Shown here piece by piece: positions 1-8,924 of a stretch of 39,081 bases of DNA. The notes under the pieces were generated by a model. The model was not told where the DNA came from and did not search any database. It saw only the letters and a list, made by a program, of their open reading frames with translations. Each line of letters opens with the position of its first letter. The stretch's first letter is position 1. Position numbers and translations under genes: made by a program. This stretch comes from Bacteroidales bacterium (lineage in GTDB: Bacteria; Bacteroidota; Bacteroidia; Bacteroidales; P3). The DNA is taken from NCBI GenBank assembly GCA_017958525.1, contig JAGDCN010000053.1:1-39081 (forward strand), in the 5' to 3' direction.

Positions 1-140
1 GAGTTGATGACTGAAACCCGAAAGTTAGAATTATTTTCTGAAAATAAGGTTGTTACTTTCTGTTTTCAGTTATTTTTCCCCTCATCTTTCGAGTGCAAAA
101 ATACACACTTTTTTCATACTGCCAAAATTTTTTTGATGTT

Positions 141-176
141 TTTTGCTTGCAATCAAAAAAAATGTTGTAATTTTGC
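141..176 (+). promoter_or_regulatory. Putative promoter of prs
   Basis: TAATTTTG at 168-175 fits the Bacteroidota -7 consensus TAnnTTTG exactly, and TTTTG at 141-145 lies 22 bp upstream as a plausible -33 box. The predicted start of transcription is about 20 bases before the prs ATG. The rest of 1-140 shows no gene; it holds only a weak CTGAAAA/TTTTCAG hairpin (38-69). Confidence 0.6.
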
Positions 177-202
177 AGTCCATTATAAAACTATAAAAAC
201 TG

Positions 203-1183
203 ATGCAAACATCTGATAAAGTATTCATTTTCGCTGGTCGAGCCACTGCTGATCTGGCTCGCAGAGTAGCTGAAATTTATGGAATTCCTCTTGGTAATTC
301 TACGGTTTTTCAGTACGCTGACGGAGAATTCCAGCCTTCGTTTGAGGAGACTATTCGTGGCGGCATAGTTTTTATTATCCAGTCAACGACTCCCCCGACA
401 GACAACCTCTTTGAACTGTTAATGATGATCGATGCAGCCAAGCGAGCATCGGCAGGTAAGATTGTCGCTGTTATACCTTACTATGGTTTTGCTCGTCAGG
501 ACCGCAAGGACAAACCGCACGTACCTATTGCATCGCGCCTGATTGCCGATATGCTTGTTGCAGCTGGTGTTGACCGTCTTATCACTATGGATCTCCACGC
601 TGACCAGATACAGGGATTCTTCAACATCCCGGTTGACCACTTGTACGGTTCGTCGCTGTTTATGCCCTACATACGCGAGAAATTCGATATTGAAGATGTT
701 ATGTTTGCATCGCCCGATATGGGAGGCAGCAAACGTGCTGGTATGTATGCCAAGACACTGAACAACAGTTTTGTGATTTGTTACAAGCATCGCAACAAAC
801 CCAACGAGATAGGAGAGATGCGCCTGATCGGTGAGGTGGAAGGCAAACACGTTATCCTGCTCGACGACCTGATTGACACTGGCTCTACCATTTGCAAGGC
901 TGCGAGCATCATCAAGGCCAATGGTGCAAAGAGTGTCCGCGCTATGATCACCCATCCCGTGCTATCGGGCAATGCCATAGAGAAAATAGAAAATTCAGAG
1001 CTTGAAGAACTTGTGGTTTCCGACACCATTCCGCTGAAACGCGAGTCGTCGAAAATCCGCGTTCTCTCGTGCGACTGGCTGTTTGCAGAGGCAATACGCC
1101 GCGTGACCAATTATGAGTCGCTGGATAACCTCTACGAGACGACCATTCACCACAAGGGTGTGATTCACAGAATTGAACATTGA
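203..1183 (+). CDS. prs: Ribose-phosphate pyrophosphokinase (PRPP synthetase)
   Basis: Transfers pyrophosphate from ATP to ribose 5-phosphate to give PRPP, the cytosolic precursor for nucleotide, histidine and NAD synthesis. The 326-residue length is normal for the class I enzyme. Visible signatures are the early YADGE segment, the catalytic-loop region with FARQDRK, the metal-site DLHADQIQGFF, a Bacteroidota-style SPDMGGSKRA segment and the PRPP-binding LLDDLIDTGSTI loop near residue 220. The ATG at 203 follows a good promoter and gives the usual short N-terminus. rplY follows after 79 bp with no terminator between them, so co-transcription is likely. The family assignment is secure. Confidence 0.97.
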   Translation: MQTSDKVFIFAGRATADLARRVAEIYGIPLGNSTVFQYADGEFQPSFEETIRGGIVFIIQSTTPPTDNLFELLMMIDAAKRASAGKIVAVIPYYGFARQDRKDKPHVPIASRLIADMLVAAGVDRLITMDLHADQIQGFFNIPVDHLYGSSLFMPYIREKFDIEDVMFASPDMGGSKRAGMYAKTLNNSFVICYKHRNKPNEIGEMRLIGEVEGKHVILLDDLIDTGSTICKAASIIKANGAKSVRAMITHPVLSGNAIEKIENSELEELVVSDTIPLKRESSKIRVLSCDWLFAEAIRRVTNYESLDNLYETTIHHKGVIHRIEH

Positions 1184-1187
1184 TGAC

Positions 1188-1217
1188 GTTAACGTTAACT
1201 TTAACCTTAACTTTAAC
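1188..1217. repeat. Five tandem nTTAAC hexamers
   Basis: Directly after the prs stop codon there are five consecutive hexamers: GTTAAC, GTTAAC, TTTAAC, CTTAAC, TTTAAC. They lie in the prs-rplY spacer, upstream of the rplY start. No function can be assigned from sequence. Confidence 0.8.
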
Positions 1218-1262
1218 TTTTTAATTAATTCATTTTTTATAAACCAATTAAAATTCAAAACA

Positions 1263-1841
1263 ATGAGAATAGTATCAATGAGCGGTGCTCTGCGTGAGCA
1301 CGTAGGGAAAAAGGATGCTAAGGCTTTGCGTCGCGAGGACAAAGTTCCGTGTGTTATGTATGGTAAAGGTGAGCAAATCACCTTTAGCGTGGCTCAGACA
1401 GCCTTTGACCGTATTATCTTCAATCCGGAGCCTTGCTTCGTCGAAATCGACATCAATGGCATTAAACACAGTGCAATGCTGAAAGACATCGAATTCCACC
1501 CTGTAACTGACATCGTTTATCACGCTGACTTCTATGAACTCAGTGATGACAAACCTATTGTTATGTCAATTCCTGTCCATACCACCGGCACCTCGGTTGG
1601 CGTTATGAAAGGAGGAAAGTTGGCTTACAAACAGAAACGCCTCAATGTTAAGGCTCTCCCCGCCGATATGCCCAACGAAATTGTTGTAGATATCACTAAA
1701 CTTGATGTTGCACAGCGCATAAAAGTTCAGGATATTCCCACCAACAAGTATGAATTTTTGAACCCCAAAAGCAGTGAGGTTCTTGTTGTCAACAGCACTC
1801 GTGCTTCCGCAACTGCCGACACTGAGGCTACTGCCGAATAA
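1263..1841 (+). CDS. rplY: 50S ribosomal protein L25 (Ctc-type)
   Basis: Binds 5S rRNA in the large ribosomal subunit. The 192-residue protein is the long TL5/Ctc form: an N-terminal L25 domain (about residues 1-95, with the start ALREHVGKKDAKALRRE and PCVMYGKGE) followed by the C-terminal TL5 beta domain (KGGKLAYKQKRLNVKALP). The acidic, alanine-rich tail is typical of Bacteroidota. The ATG at 1263 is preferred over the upstream ATG at 1173, which would overlap prs and translate the nTTAAC repeat into a low-complexity extension. The next element is a strong terminator. Confidence 0.93.
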   Translation: MRIVSMSGALREHVGKKDAKALRREDKVPCVMYGKGEQITFSVAQTAFDRIIFNPEPCFVEIDINGIKHSAMLKDIEFHPVTDIVYHADFYELSDDKPIVMSIPVHTTGTSVGVMKGGKLAYKQKRLNVKALPADMPNEIVVDITKLDVAQRIKVQDIPTNKYEFLNPKSSEVLVVNSTRASATADTEATAE

Positions 1842-1861
1842 TAAAATCTGTAAAAATAGCG

Positions 1862-1896
1862 AAAGAGTCGCGATGATATCGTCGCGACTCTTTTTT
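1862..1896 (+). terminator. Rho-independent terminator after rplY
   Basis: A 12-bp perfect stem (1862-1873 with 1882-1893; core GAGTCGCGA/TCGCGACTC) has an 8-base loop and runs into a T tract. It ends the prs-rplY unit just before the next gene at 1904. Confidence 0.9.
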
Positions 1897-1903
1897 GTAG
1901 TGA

Positions 1904-2650
1904 ATGGTTAAGCAATATCTCCTTTTCGATTTGGACCGCACACTTTGGGATTTCGACGGCAATGCGGAACGTACTTATTGTGCTATGTTCGATGAGTTCG
2001 AATTGGAGAAATATTGTCACGTTGATTTTCATACCTTTCACAATAAATATCGTATTATCAACGATGCGTTATGGGATGCCTATCGCAATGGAACACTTTG
2101 CAAAGAACTGCTAGCCATACAGCGTTTTTCACTGACTCTGGCTGCGTTTGGATGCAACGCCGAGTCGTCTGAAATTATACGTCTTTCGCGTAAGATGAGT
2201 GACTACTATATTATTAATAGTACGCATCAGAGAAGTTTGATGCCGGGCACTCAAGAACTGTTGCAATGGCTTAAATTACGTCATGATCGTTTTGTTTTGG
2301 CGGTTATAACCAATGGTTTTTCGGAGACGCAGATGCCAAAAATGAAGACTGCTGGATTATATCAATATTTTGATTTTTTCTTTCTGTCCGAAGATCTTGG
2401 TTTTATGAAGCCTGACCGTCGTTTTTTTGACGTTGCAATGCAGCGTATGGGAGTCACGCCAGAGCAGTGTCTTGTTATAGGCGATGACTATAAAGTCGAT
2501 GTTGAAGGTGCAAAGGGTGTTGGAATACAGCAGGTGTGGTACAACCCCAAAACACTCGCATTGCCCGCTGGATGTCTGCCACCGACATACGAAATCAGAC
2601 ATTTAATGGAGTTGAAAGAGCTATTGGCCACTGAGGAGCGTGAAATGTAA
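1904..2650 (+). CDS. yjjG: HAD-family pyrimidine 5'-nucleotidase, YjjG type
   Basis: A cytosolic HAD hydrolase expected to dephosphorylate nucleoside monophosphates, possibly including non-canonical pyrimidines (house-cleaning). HAD motif I is FDLDRTLWDF at residues 8-17 with the nucleophile Asp9 and Asp11. Motif II is VITNGF, motif III is the Lys in GFMKPD, and motif IV is GDDYKVDVEGA. The helical cap lies between motifs I and II, and the 248-residue length fits the YjjG/YfnB group. The gene begins 8 bp after the rplY terminator and is followed 19 bp later by era, so the two probably share a transcript. Exact substrate is inferred from family resemblance. Confidence 0.85.
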   Translation: MVKQYLLFDLDRTLWDFDGNAERTYCAMFDEFELEKYCHVDFHTFHNKYRIINDALWDAYRNGTLCKELLAIQRFSLTLAAFGCNAESSEIIRLSRKMSDYYIINSTHQRSLMPGTQELLQWLKLRHDRFVLAVITNGFSETQMPKMKTAGLYQYFDFFFLSEDLGFMKPDRRFFDVAMQRMGVTPEQCLVIGDDYKVDVEGAKGVGIQQVWYNPKTLALPAGCLPPTYEIRHLMELKELLATEEREM

Positions 2651-2669
2651 ACTAAAAAACATTTAATTA

Positions 2670-3548
2670 ATGCATAAATCAGGATTTGTAAACATCATAG
2701 GCAACCCCAATGTGGGTAAATCGACACTGATGAACGCTTTGGTCGGAGAAAAACTCTCAATTATCACCAGCAAAGCGCAGACCACACGTCACCGAATAAT
2801 GGGCATTGTTAATGGTGCTGATTTTCAGATTGTATATACCGACACGCCTGGTATAGTCAATCCACATTACAAACTTCACGAACAAATGATGGGTTATGTG
2901 GGCAGTGCTATTCAAGATGCCGATCTATTTTTGCTTGTTACAGAGGTAGGCGAGACGCTTAAGAACCAGCAGCTTCTTCAAAAGCTTATCGATTCAGATA
3001 TTCCTGTAATTTTAGTTATTAACAAAATAGATCTATCCAATCAAGCTGTTGTCGAAGAAAAAATTACCTATTGGCAGTCTCAGATTCCCCGTGCAATCAT
3101 CGTTCCCTGTTCGGCTAAGGAAGGTTTTAATGTCAAGCTTATTTTCGACCATATAATCAGTCTGTTGCCAGAAAATCCACCTTTTTTCCCTAAAGACGAA
3201 TTGACTGACCGATCAATGCGTTTCTTTGTTTCGGAAATTGTCAGGGAAAAAATACTTTTGCTTTATGACAAAGAAATACCCTATAGCAGTGAAGTCGCTG
3301 TGGAAAGCTACAAGGAAGGGCAGATGTTGGACCGTATTTCTGCTGTCATATTTGTCGAGCGCGAATCGCAGAAGGCTATTCTTATCGGTCACCAAGGAAA
3401 GTCAATAAAAAAACTGGGAATAGAGGCCAGAAAGGATATCGAAGAGTTTACTGGTAAAAAATGTTATTTAGAACTGCGCATTAAAGTGTTGAAAGATTGG
3501 CGGAACAGTGACCGCGCTCTTCGCCAATTCGGATATGAGGATGAATGA
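2670..3548 (+). CDS. era: GTPase Era
   Basis: Essential ribosome-assembly GTPase that binds the 3' end of 16S rRNA during 30S maturation. The 292-residue protein has G1 GNPNVGKST (residues 11-19), G3 DTPG, G4 NKID and G5 SAKEG in the GTPase half. A C-terminal KH domain follows, with IGHQGKSIKKLGIEAR carrying the GxxG-type loop. Length and domain order are normal. It sits 19 bp downstream of yjjG. Confidence 0.96.
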   Translation: MHKSGFVNIIGNPNVGKSTLMNALVGEKLSIITSKAQTTRHRIMGIVNGADFQIVYTDTPGIVNPHYKLHEQMMGYVGSAIQDADLFLLVTEVGETLKNQQLLQKLIDSDIPVILVINKIDLSNQAVVEEKITYWQSQIPRAIIVPCSAKEGFNVKLIFDHIISLLPENPPFFPKDELTDRSMRFFVSEIVREKILLLYDKEIPYSSEVAVESYKEGQMLDRISAVIFVERESQKAILIGHQGKSIKKLGIEARKDIEEFTGKKCYLELRIKVLKDWRNSDRALRQFGYEDE

Positions 3549-3691
3549 AAAATTGATTCACTCAAGTTTCTGAAGTTGAAAAGAACAATACAATATACAC
3601 AATGGTCGTTTCAGGACTTTATCCTGCTCGAAGAGCATAACTTCCATATTTAACCACATTTTATAATTCTCGAAAATTGAATTGATTTATA

Positions 3692-5500
3692 ATGAAAGAC
3701 CGTCTGCTGTTTTTGTTTCGACTTTATATCACTTTGTTGCTTCTCTTTGCCACGCAGAAGGTTGTCTTTATGATCTTTAATTCAGGTTATGCCGCCGGTG
3801 TCCCGTTGGGCAGTTGCTTAGCCGTCCTCTGGCACGGGGTGAGACTGGATTCGGTAACTGCGTCCTATATTCTTGTTGTCCCGGTGATAATTGTTTTTAT
3901 CAGTTGTTTTTGTGATAAATTTCCTCTTCGTCGTGTTTTGCTGCCGTTTTGGTGGATTGTAGCATCACTGATGTCCATTGTCTTTATAGCTGACACAATT
4001 GTGTATTTTTTTTGGGGTGCCAAAATGGATACCAACGATTTGATTTACGCAGCAAAGCCGAAAGATATGCTTGCAAGTTTGAGATGGTGGTCTATAATTG
4101 TAGCGTTTCTTATTGTCGCTGTTCTCGTGTGGCATTATTGGCGTCGTATGCGACACACCACGCCAACAATGTTAGCGACGGTCCGAAATCATTGGTGGTC
4201 GTTGCTTTTCCTTCCTATAGCTGGTCTTCTTTTTGTTGGTATGCGTGGTGGTGTTAGTGAATCGACGGCCAATCCATCATATGCATACTTTTCAAAATAT
4301 GCATTCTGTAACCACGCTGCACTCAATCCGTTATTCAACATCCTGCATTCTGTGGCTAAAACGGAGGATTTGGAACGTGAATTTGCCTTATATGACGAAA
4401 ATAAAGTTGAACAAATCATTGGCCCATATTTTGAAAACGATCCGTCAGTAAGCGATACTCTCCTTCGTATGCAACGACCAGATATTCTTATGATTGTTTG
4501 GGAAAGTGGCGGTTGGGATATGGTGATGAATGACACTGTGGGTCCCAACATAATTCGGCTGGCAGAAGAAGGAATTTGTTTTAGCGATTGTTATGCTAAT
4601 AATTTTCGCACAGACCGGGGTTTGGTATCCCTTCTTAGCGGATGGATGGGGTTGCCGACAACGTCGCTTATGAAGATGAGTGACCGCTGTCGGCGTCTGC
4701 CTGGATTGGCACAAACATTACAATACGAGGGCTATTCTACAAGTTTTGTGTATGGTGGAGATGTTGATTTTACCAATATGCGAGGATATTTACACGAAAC
4801 AGGATTTGAAAACGTATGCGGTTTTGAGGCCTTTCCATCAAGCAAAAAAAAGAGTAGTTGGGGTGCCCCAGATGCATATACTTTGTTGCCCAGTGTGATA
4901 GATTATAAAAATGATAAGACTTCGAAAAAACGCTTTGATGTTATTCTTACGCTGAGTAGTCATGAACCGTGGAGTGTTGAAATGCATCGTTTTAATGATG
5001 ACAGGAAAAATTCATTTGCATATACCGATTCTTGCATTGGTGTTCTTGTTGACAGTCTGCGTCTTATGCCAATGTGGGACAGTCTGCTTGTTATAATAGT
5101 ACCTGACCACGGAGTGCCCCTGTCCAATACGCAATCAACAAGCGACTGGACTGTATCGCACGTCCCTATAGTCTGGACAGGCGGTGCAATTAAATGTCAC
5201 AAAACAATAGATAAAACAATGATGCAAAGTGACTTGGCTGCGACATTATTGGCACAGATGGGTATAGATGCAAGTGACTTTATAATGAGTCGCAATGCGA
5301 CATCCCCAACATTTGCTGAAAAATCGAGATGGGCATTGCATTGCTTTAAAAACGGTTGTAATTTGATTGATTCTACAGGTGCTGTTCGATATGAATGTAA
5401 TAGGGAAAAAAAATATTCAGGGGAAGATGCGTTTTCTGATCGGATCACTTTCGTAGAAATGTTATTGCAGTATGTCTATCAACGAACTGCTAGGATATAA
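3692..5500 (+). CDS. LtaS-like membrane sulfatase/phosphoglycerol transferase
   Basis: An inner-membrane protein of the alkaline phosphatase superfamily. About five hydrophobic segments occupy residues 1-185, followed by an extracytoplasmic sulfatase-type domain. Seen in that domain: IVWESGGWD near residue 270 (metal-ligand Glu), NFRTDRG with the likely nucleophile Thr307, the SSHEPWS segment, and PDHGVPLS with the Asp-His metal pair. The layout is that of LtaS/MdoB-like enzymes. In a Gram-negative bacterium this suggests transfer of a phospho-head group onto an envelope glycan or lipid rather than lipoteichoic acid synthesis. The substrate is unknown. The exported nitroreductase follows after 40 bp. 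Confidence 0.82.
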   Translation: MKDRLLFLFRLYITLLLLFATQKVVFMIFNSGYAAGVPLGSCLAVLWHGVRLDSVTASYILVVPVIIVFISCFCDKFPLRRVLLPFWWIVASLMSIVFIADTIVYFFWGAKMDTNDLIYAAKPKDMLASLRWWSIIVAFLIVAVLVWHYWRRMRHTTPTMLATVRNHWWSLLFLPIAGLLFVGMRGGVSESTANPSYAYFSKYAFCNHAALNPLFNILHSVAKTEDLEREFALYDENKVEQIIGPYFENDPSVSDTLLRMQRPDILMIVWESGGWDMVMNDTVGPNIIRLAEEGICFSDCYANNFRTDRGLVSLLSGWMGLPTTSLMKMSDRCRRLPGLAQTLQYEGYSTSFVYGGDVDFTNMRGYLHETGFENVCGFEAFPSSKKKSSWGAPDAYTLLPSVIDYKNDKTSKKRFDVILTLSSHEPWSVEMHRFNDDRKNSFAYTDSCIGVLVDSLRLMPMWDSLLVIIVPDHGVPLSNTQSTSDWTVSHVPIVWTGGAIKCHKTIDKTMMQSDLAATLLAQMGIDASDFIMSRNATSPTFAEKSRWALHCFKNGCNLIDSTGAVRYECNREKKYSGEDAFSDRITFVEMLLQYVYQRTARI

Positions 5501-5540
5501 GAGTGAAAAAAGAAGTATAAATAATTAAATTAAACACATT

Positions 5541-6194
5541 ATGACTAAAAGATTTACATTATTGACAGTGGCTCTTATGAGCGTGACAATGCTTGCAACT
5601 TCGTGCTGCAACAAAGAGGAAAACGACAATGCAAATTGTAATGCAGATGCTACAATTAATACCATTATGCAACGCAAAAGTGTGCGTTCGTATAATGGTG
5701 ACACTATTCCTGCCGACATTATGGAAAAGATGTTGCGTGCAGCTGTTGCCGCTCCATCGGGAATGGACGTCCGTCCTTGGCATATCGTGGTTATGACTGA
5801 CAAGAGCAAGTACGAAGAAATGTTTGCAGGGAACTTCAATATGGAGAAGTTTATGCAGTCGGGGGCTGTTGTTATTTTCTGCGCTGACACAACGGTGACT
5901 CGTCCTCCACGCGAGAATCCTGATGCACCCGCAGTTACATCGCCTAATCCTATTTGGAGAGACGACTTGGGTGCCTGTACAGAAAACTTCCTTTTGGCTG
6001 CTGAAGCTTATGGTTTAGGAGCAGTATGGACAGCCTGCTATCCCTTCCACGATAGAATGGATCCTGTGACTAACTATCTAAATTTGCCGGGTAACATAGT
6101 GCCTTACAGCATTGTGCCTGTCGGATATCCTACCGGAGACAACCAGCCCAAAGATAAATGGGATGAAAGCAGGATTCACTATGAGAAATTCTGA
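5541..6194 (+). CDS. Nitroreductase-family lipoprotein
   Basis: An FMN-type nitroreductase fold, starting near residue 33 with IMQRKSVRSYNGDTIP and AAVAAPSGMDVRPWHIVV, and ending with VPVGYPTG. These are the usual flavin-contact regions. The protein starts with a signal peptide and lipobox (LATSC), predicting export and lipidation at Cys. That is unexpected for a flavoenzyme that normally uses cytosolic NAD(P)H. The 217-residue length is otherwise ordinary. It ends at a convergent terminator shared with the minus-strand PPDK-like gene. Whether it acts as a reductase outside the cytoplasm is not known from sequence. Confidence 0.85.
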   Translation: MTKRFTLLTVALMSVTMLATSCCNKEENDNANCNADATINTIMQRKSVRSYNGDTIPADIMEKMLRAAVAAPSGMDVRPWHIVVMTDKSKYEEMFAGNFNMEKFMQSGAVVIFCADTTVTRPPRENPDAPAVTSPNPIWRDDLGACTENFLLAAEAYGLGAVWTACYPFHDRMDPVTNYLNLPGNIVPYSIVPVGYPTGDNQPKDKWDESRIHYEKF

Positions 6195-6216
6195 TAGAAT
6201 TGAAAAATGGAAGATG

Positions 6217-6250
6217 AAAGTTAAGACTTTCTGACAAAAGTCTTAACTTT
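6217..6250. terminator. Convergent bidirectional hairpin, overlapping a stop codon
   Basis: A 14-bp perfect stem, AAAGTTAAGACTTT (6217-6230) with its complement at 6237-6250, and a 6-base loop. It lies between the plus-strand nitroreductase and the minus-strand PPDK-like gene, and the TAA stop of the latter (6243-6245) is inside the stem. The T tracts on either side are short, so termination strength is uncertain. Confidence 0.65.
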
Positions 6251-8924
6251 CTTCATCTTTCAGTTTTGCTACAATCCACGGTTTTGACAGATCGAAGATT
6301 TGTTCTATCGGTCGGCTTAAATTTTCAATTAGTAGATGTGTATTGTTTTGATGTTCAATTGATTCCAAGCTAACGGAAATATTAGCCCAGTCGTGAGTGG
6401 ATTTCAATAGCGGAATGAAATTATAGAGGTCGAAGTTATTGATAGTAGTATTGTCAATACCATCGGTCTCTATTTTTGAATGTGCACGTGCAAGCTTGAT
6501 TTCACCCACCTCTTCAAGAACATTTAAATATTTTTCATATAATACATATTCGTTAAGTAGGAAAGCCACCACCTGGTCGCTAAGCTGGTTCCAAAGCACT
6601 GTGGGTAACGGATTGGCCACAAAGCGTCCCAACATAAATGAACCTGCTTTTAATCCATTGAGTCGCTGCTGGATACATATATTCGTTGCCTTCTGGAAAA
6701 AATCCACTTTTCGGCTAACTGTCAGGAAATTGAACACACGCGATTGATCCAAATGATCTCCCATTTTACTTTCAAGCACCTGTTTAACATATAAGTCGGC
6801 ATTGTCGGAGTACCAATTGTTTACGATATCGCGGGCAATGTCCGATTTGTCCTGCAGATCGCATCGTATCAATCGGGCAAGTTTATTGACGTCGGTAATG
6901 AATGCTGCTTTTTCGGAGGTGACTATTTGCTGATAACGTTTGTAAGCGTTTTTCATATCATTGAAAAATTGCACCTCGTTTGGCTCCAGTTTAACAGAAA
7001 GTCCGTTAATGAATTTGGTAAATCGCGCCGGTTTGAATGCAGCCACCCCTTTGTATATTGTCTGATGCTTGGAGGAAATGGTTATTCTGTCCATTTCTTT
7101 TAATACCAAACCGTCAGAATTGACAATGCAGTTGTTACCCATCTTGATTCCGTAACTCTGCAGATCCATAAGTGCAGGTATGCCATATCCTCGGCAGGCG
7201 GTGACGACGTGGATTGCAGCTGGCGTCATACTGAGAATTGCATCCAACTCGCCCAGTGTAATTGTATCTTCTGGTACAAAACGCTCTTGACAGAGACAAA
7301 CCGACTGCCCGCTACGTTTAAGTTCTTGGGCACGTAATGAAGAAAAACATAATGTGGCAGTAATGGCAGTGCGAGGCAACACACTGAGTCCTTTTCCGAA
7401 GAAATCCAGGTGCGCCATCGAATGGTCATCAATAGAGTTGCTTACAATCTGCCGCAGATGGTAGGGTTTTATGAGCGACATTACATCGTGCTCACTAATC
7501 AATCCGCGTTCGAGAAGATCAATTGCAGAAATAAGAGCTGCACGACCTGTCATTTCTGACATATTAAGTTGCAGAACAGCAAAAAGACTGATTTTTCGGG
7601 GGCGTGTTTCTACAGCGAATTCAATGGTTACTGGTGATTTATAGCGTTGTTCCAACAAATCCAATAATGGATCAAAATGGAAAACAGCAGGATATTCGGA
7701 TTTGATTTCCATACGGGTGGAATAGGCGATGTCAGTCGATATGACGTCTCCGGTCATTATTTCCTCACCAAAGATATTGCGATAACTTTCAAATTGACGT
7801 CCTTGTCCAGTACGGCTGTGGTAGCTGTAAAGTACTCCGGGGTACGACTCCTCATTGCCGATGGTCCACACCATTTTCTGAAGTATTAGCGACGGGTAGG
7901 CCTGCTTGCCCTGCATAAAAGTGAGGATTAGGTCTTGATTATCAATATAGAATTGCCGGACATATTTAACAAGGCAAAGAGTCTGGTAGTGTGCGTCGGT
8001 AATAAGACGAAGTCCGTCATTACGTGCTGCAATGATGGCCTGTTCCATATTACTGATACGTTGGCATTGCTCTTCCGACGACAATTGTATATCGTTTCGA
8101 TCATATTTTCGCTCGATACACAGCATCTCGGAAATAGAGTGCAAAGTACTAAGATATACACGATTGGCAATTCCATTACGCCGCTTAAGAAGTCCACGGT
8201 AGGCATCACGTGTTACACCAATATTAAGAAGGGTAGGCATCAGACCCGGAATGTATTGCGGCATAGCGCATCGTATGGCAAAAACAAGCGGGTTGTGGTC
8301 GCTGCCCAAGGTGTAGCTTGTCATAACTTCGAGATTATGAATTGTTTGTTCGAGTAGAAGCTCTAGTTTTTCAGGCTGCAAAAAGGCTTTTGCGGTAAGT
8401 ATGCAGAAGTCGGGAACAGGGTAACAGTTGCGTGTCAGATCAAGCAGCATACGCCCCTTGTAGCTTATCTGTTCGTCTGTAAAATCGCCATCTACAAGTG
8501 TGGTTATCAGTTCTTCCGAGTTATTGAGTGGATGCTGACTCACATAGTCAATACATTCCTTTCTAAATCTATCACGAATCTGTTCTAACTCGTCTATTCT
8601 TTTTTTTCTATTTCCGTTCTCTGTCTTCCGCTCCTCACACATTTCAGGACCAAAGTGTTCTTGCAATAGCAATTCGAGAAAGTGACGCTGTTGCTGACCA
8701 CGTTGTCGCATAAGGTAGTACATATCATACCATCGCGGAGGGAATTCGTGACGTTCTGAGTCGCCTTCCAGAATATATATTACCGTTCCTGGTTTGTTGC
8801 CTTCAAGTTTATTGTCTGCATCTTCAATATTTTTATTGAAGATTTCGCGCCCCTGGTCAGCATACTTTTTAACCATATAGAAGTTGGGGTAGCTGGCGCG
8901 AATAATGAATTCAGATATTTGCAT
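6243..8924 (-). CDS. PPDK-like phosphotransferase without the C-terminal PEP barrel
   Basis: An 893-residue protein related to pyruvate phosphate dikinase/PEP synthase. Residues about 150-240 match the PPDK N-terminal ATP-grasp domain (YKGRMLLDLTRN with the conserved Lys, PVPDFCILT, and FAIRCAMPQYIPGLMPTLLN with the conserved Arg). Residues about 350-480 match its second half (the ATP-site Glu in TIEFAVE and Gln in FAVLQLN). The phosphohistidine domain follows, with HVVTACRG aligned to the usual HAAVVARG, so the phospho-carrier His (His572) is kept. The first 150 residues and last 250 match nothing I recognise; the TIM-barrel PEP/pyruvate domain is absent. ATG at 8924 is chosen over an upstream TTG and overlaps the S41 gene by 14 bases. 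The acceptor substrate is unknown. Confidence 0.72.
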   Translation of the reverse strand: MQISEFIIRASYPNFYMVKKYADQGREIFNKNIEDADNKLEGNKPGTVIYILEGDSERHEFPPRWYDMYYLMRQRGQQQRHFLELLLQEHFGPEMCEERKTENGNRKKRIDELEQIRDRFRKECIDYVSQHPLNNSEELITTLVDGDFTDEQISYKGRMLLDLTRNCYPVPDFCILTAKAFLQPEKLELLLEQTIHNLEVMTSYTLGSDHNPLVFAIRCAMPQYIPGLMPTLLNIGVTRDAYRGLLKRRNGIANRVYLSTLHSISEMLCIERKYDRNDIQLSSEEQCQRISNMEQAIIAARNDGLRLITDAHYQTLCLVKYVRQFYIDNQDLILTFMQGKQAYPSLILQKMVWTIGNEESYPGVLYSYHSRTGQGRQFESYRNIFGEEIMTGDVISTDIAYSTRMEIKSEYPAVFHFDPLLDLLEQRYKSPVTIEFAVETRPRKISLFAVLQLNMSEMTGRAALISAIDLLERGLISEHDVMSLIKPYHLRQIVSNSIDDHSMAHLDFFGKGLSVLPRTAITATLCFSSLRAQELKRSGQSVCLCQERFVPEDTITLGELDAILSMTPAAIHVVTACRGYGIPALMDLQSYGIKMGNNCIVNSDGLVLKEMDRITISSKHQTIYKGVAAFKPARFTKFINGLSVKLEPNEVQFFNDMKNAYKRYQQIVTSEKAAFITDVNKLARLIRCDLQDKSDIARDIVNNWYSDNADLYVKQVLESKMGDHLDQSRVFNFLTVSRKVDFFQKATNICIQQRLNGLKAGSFMLGRFVANPLPTVLWNQLSDQVVAFLLNEYVLYEKYLNVLEEVGEIKLARAHSKIETDGIDNTTINNFDLYNFIPLLKSTHDWANISVSLESIEHQNNTHLLIENLSRPIEQIFDLSKPWIVAKLKDEES

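Noticed and set aside
4..216. 70-codon open frame at the left edge
   Set aside because: It runs through the AT-rich prs promoter region, overlaps the prs start, and its product has no family features; the region is better explained as non-coding.
3625..3637. Small hairpin TGCTC-GAA-GAGCA between era and the LtaS-like gene
   Set aside because: Only five base pairs and no T tract, so it is not supported as a terminator.
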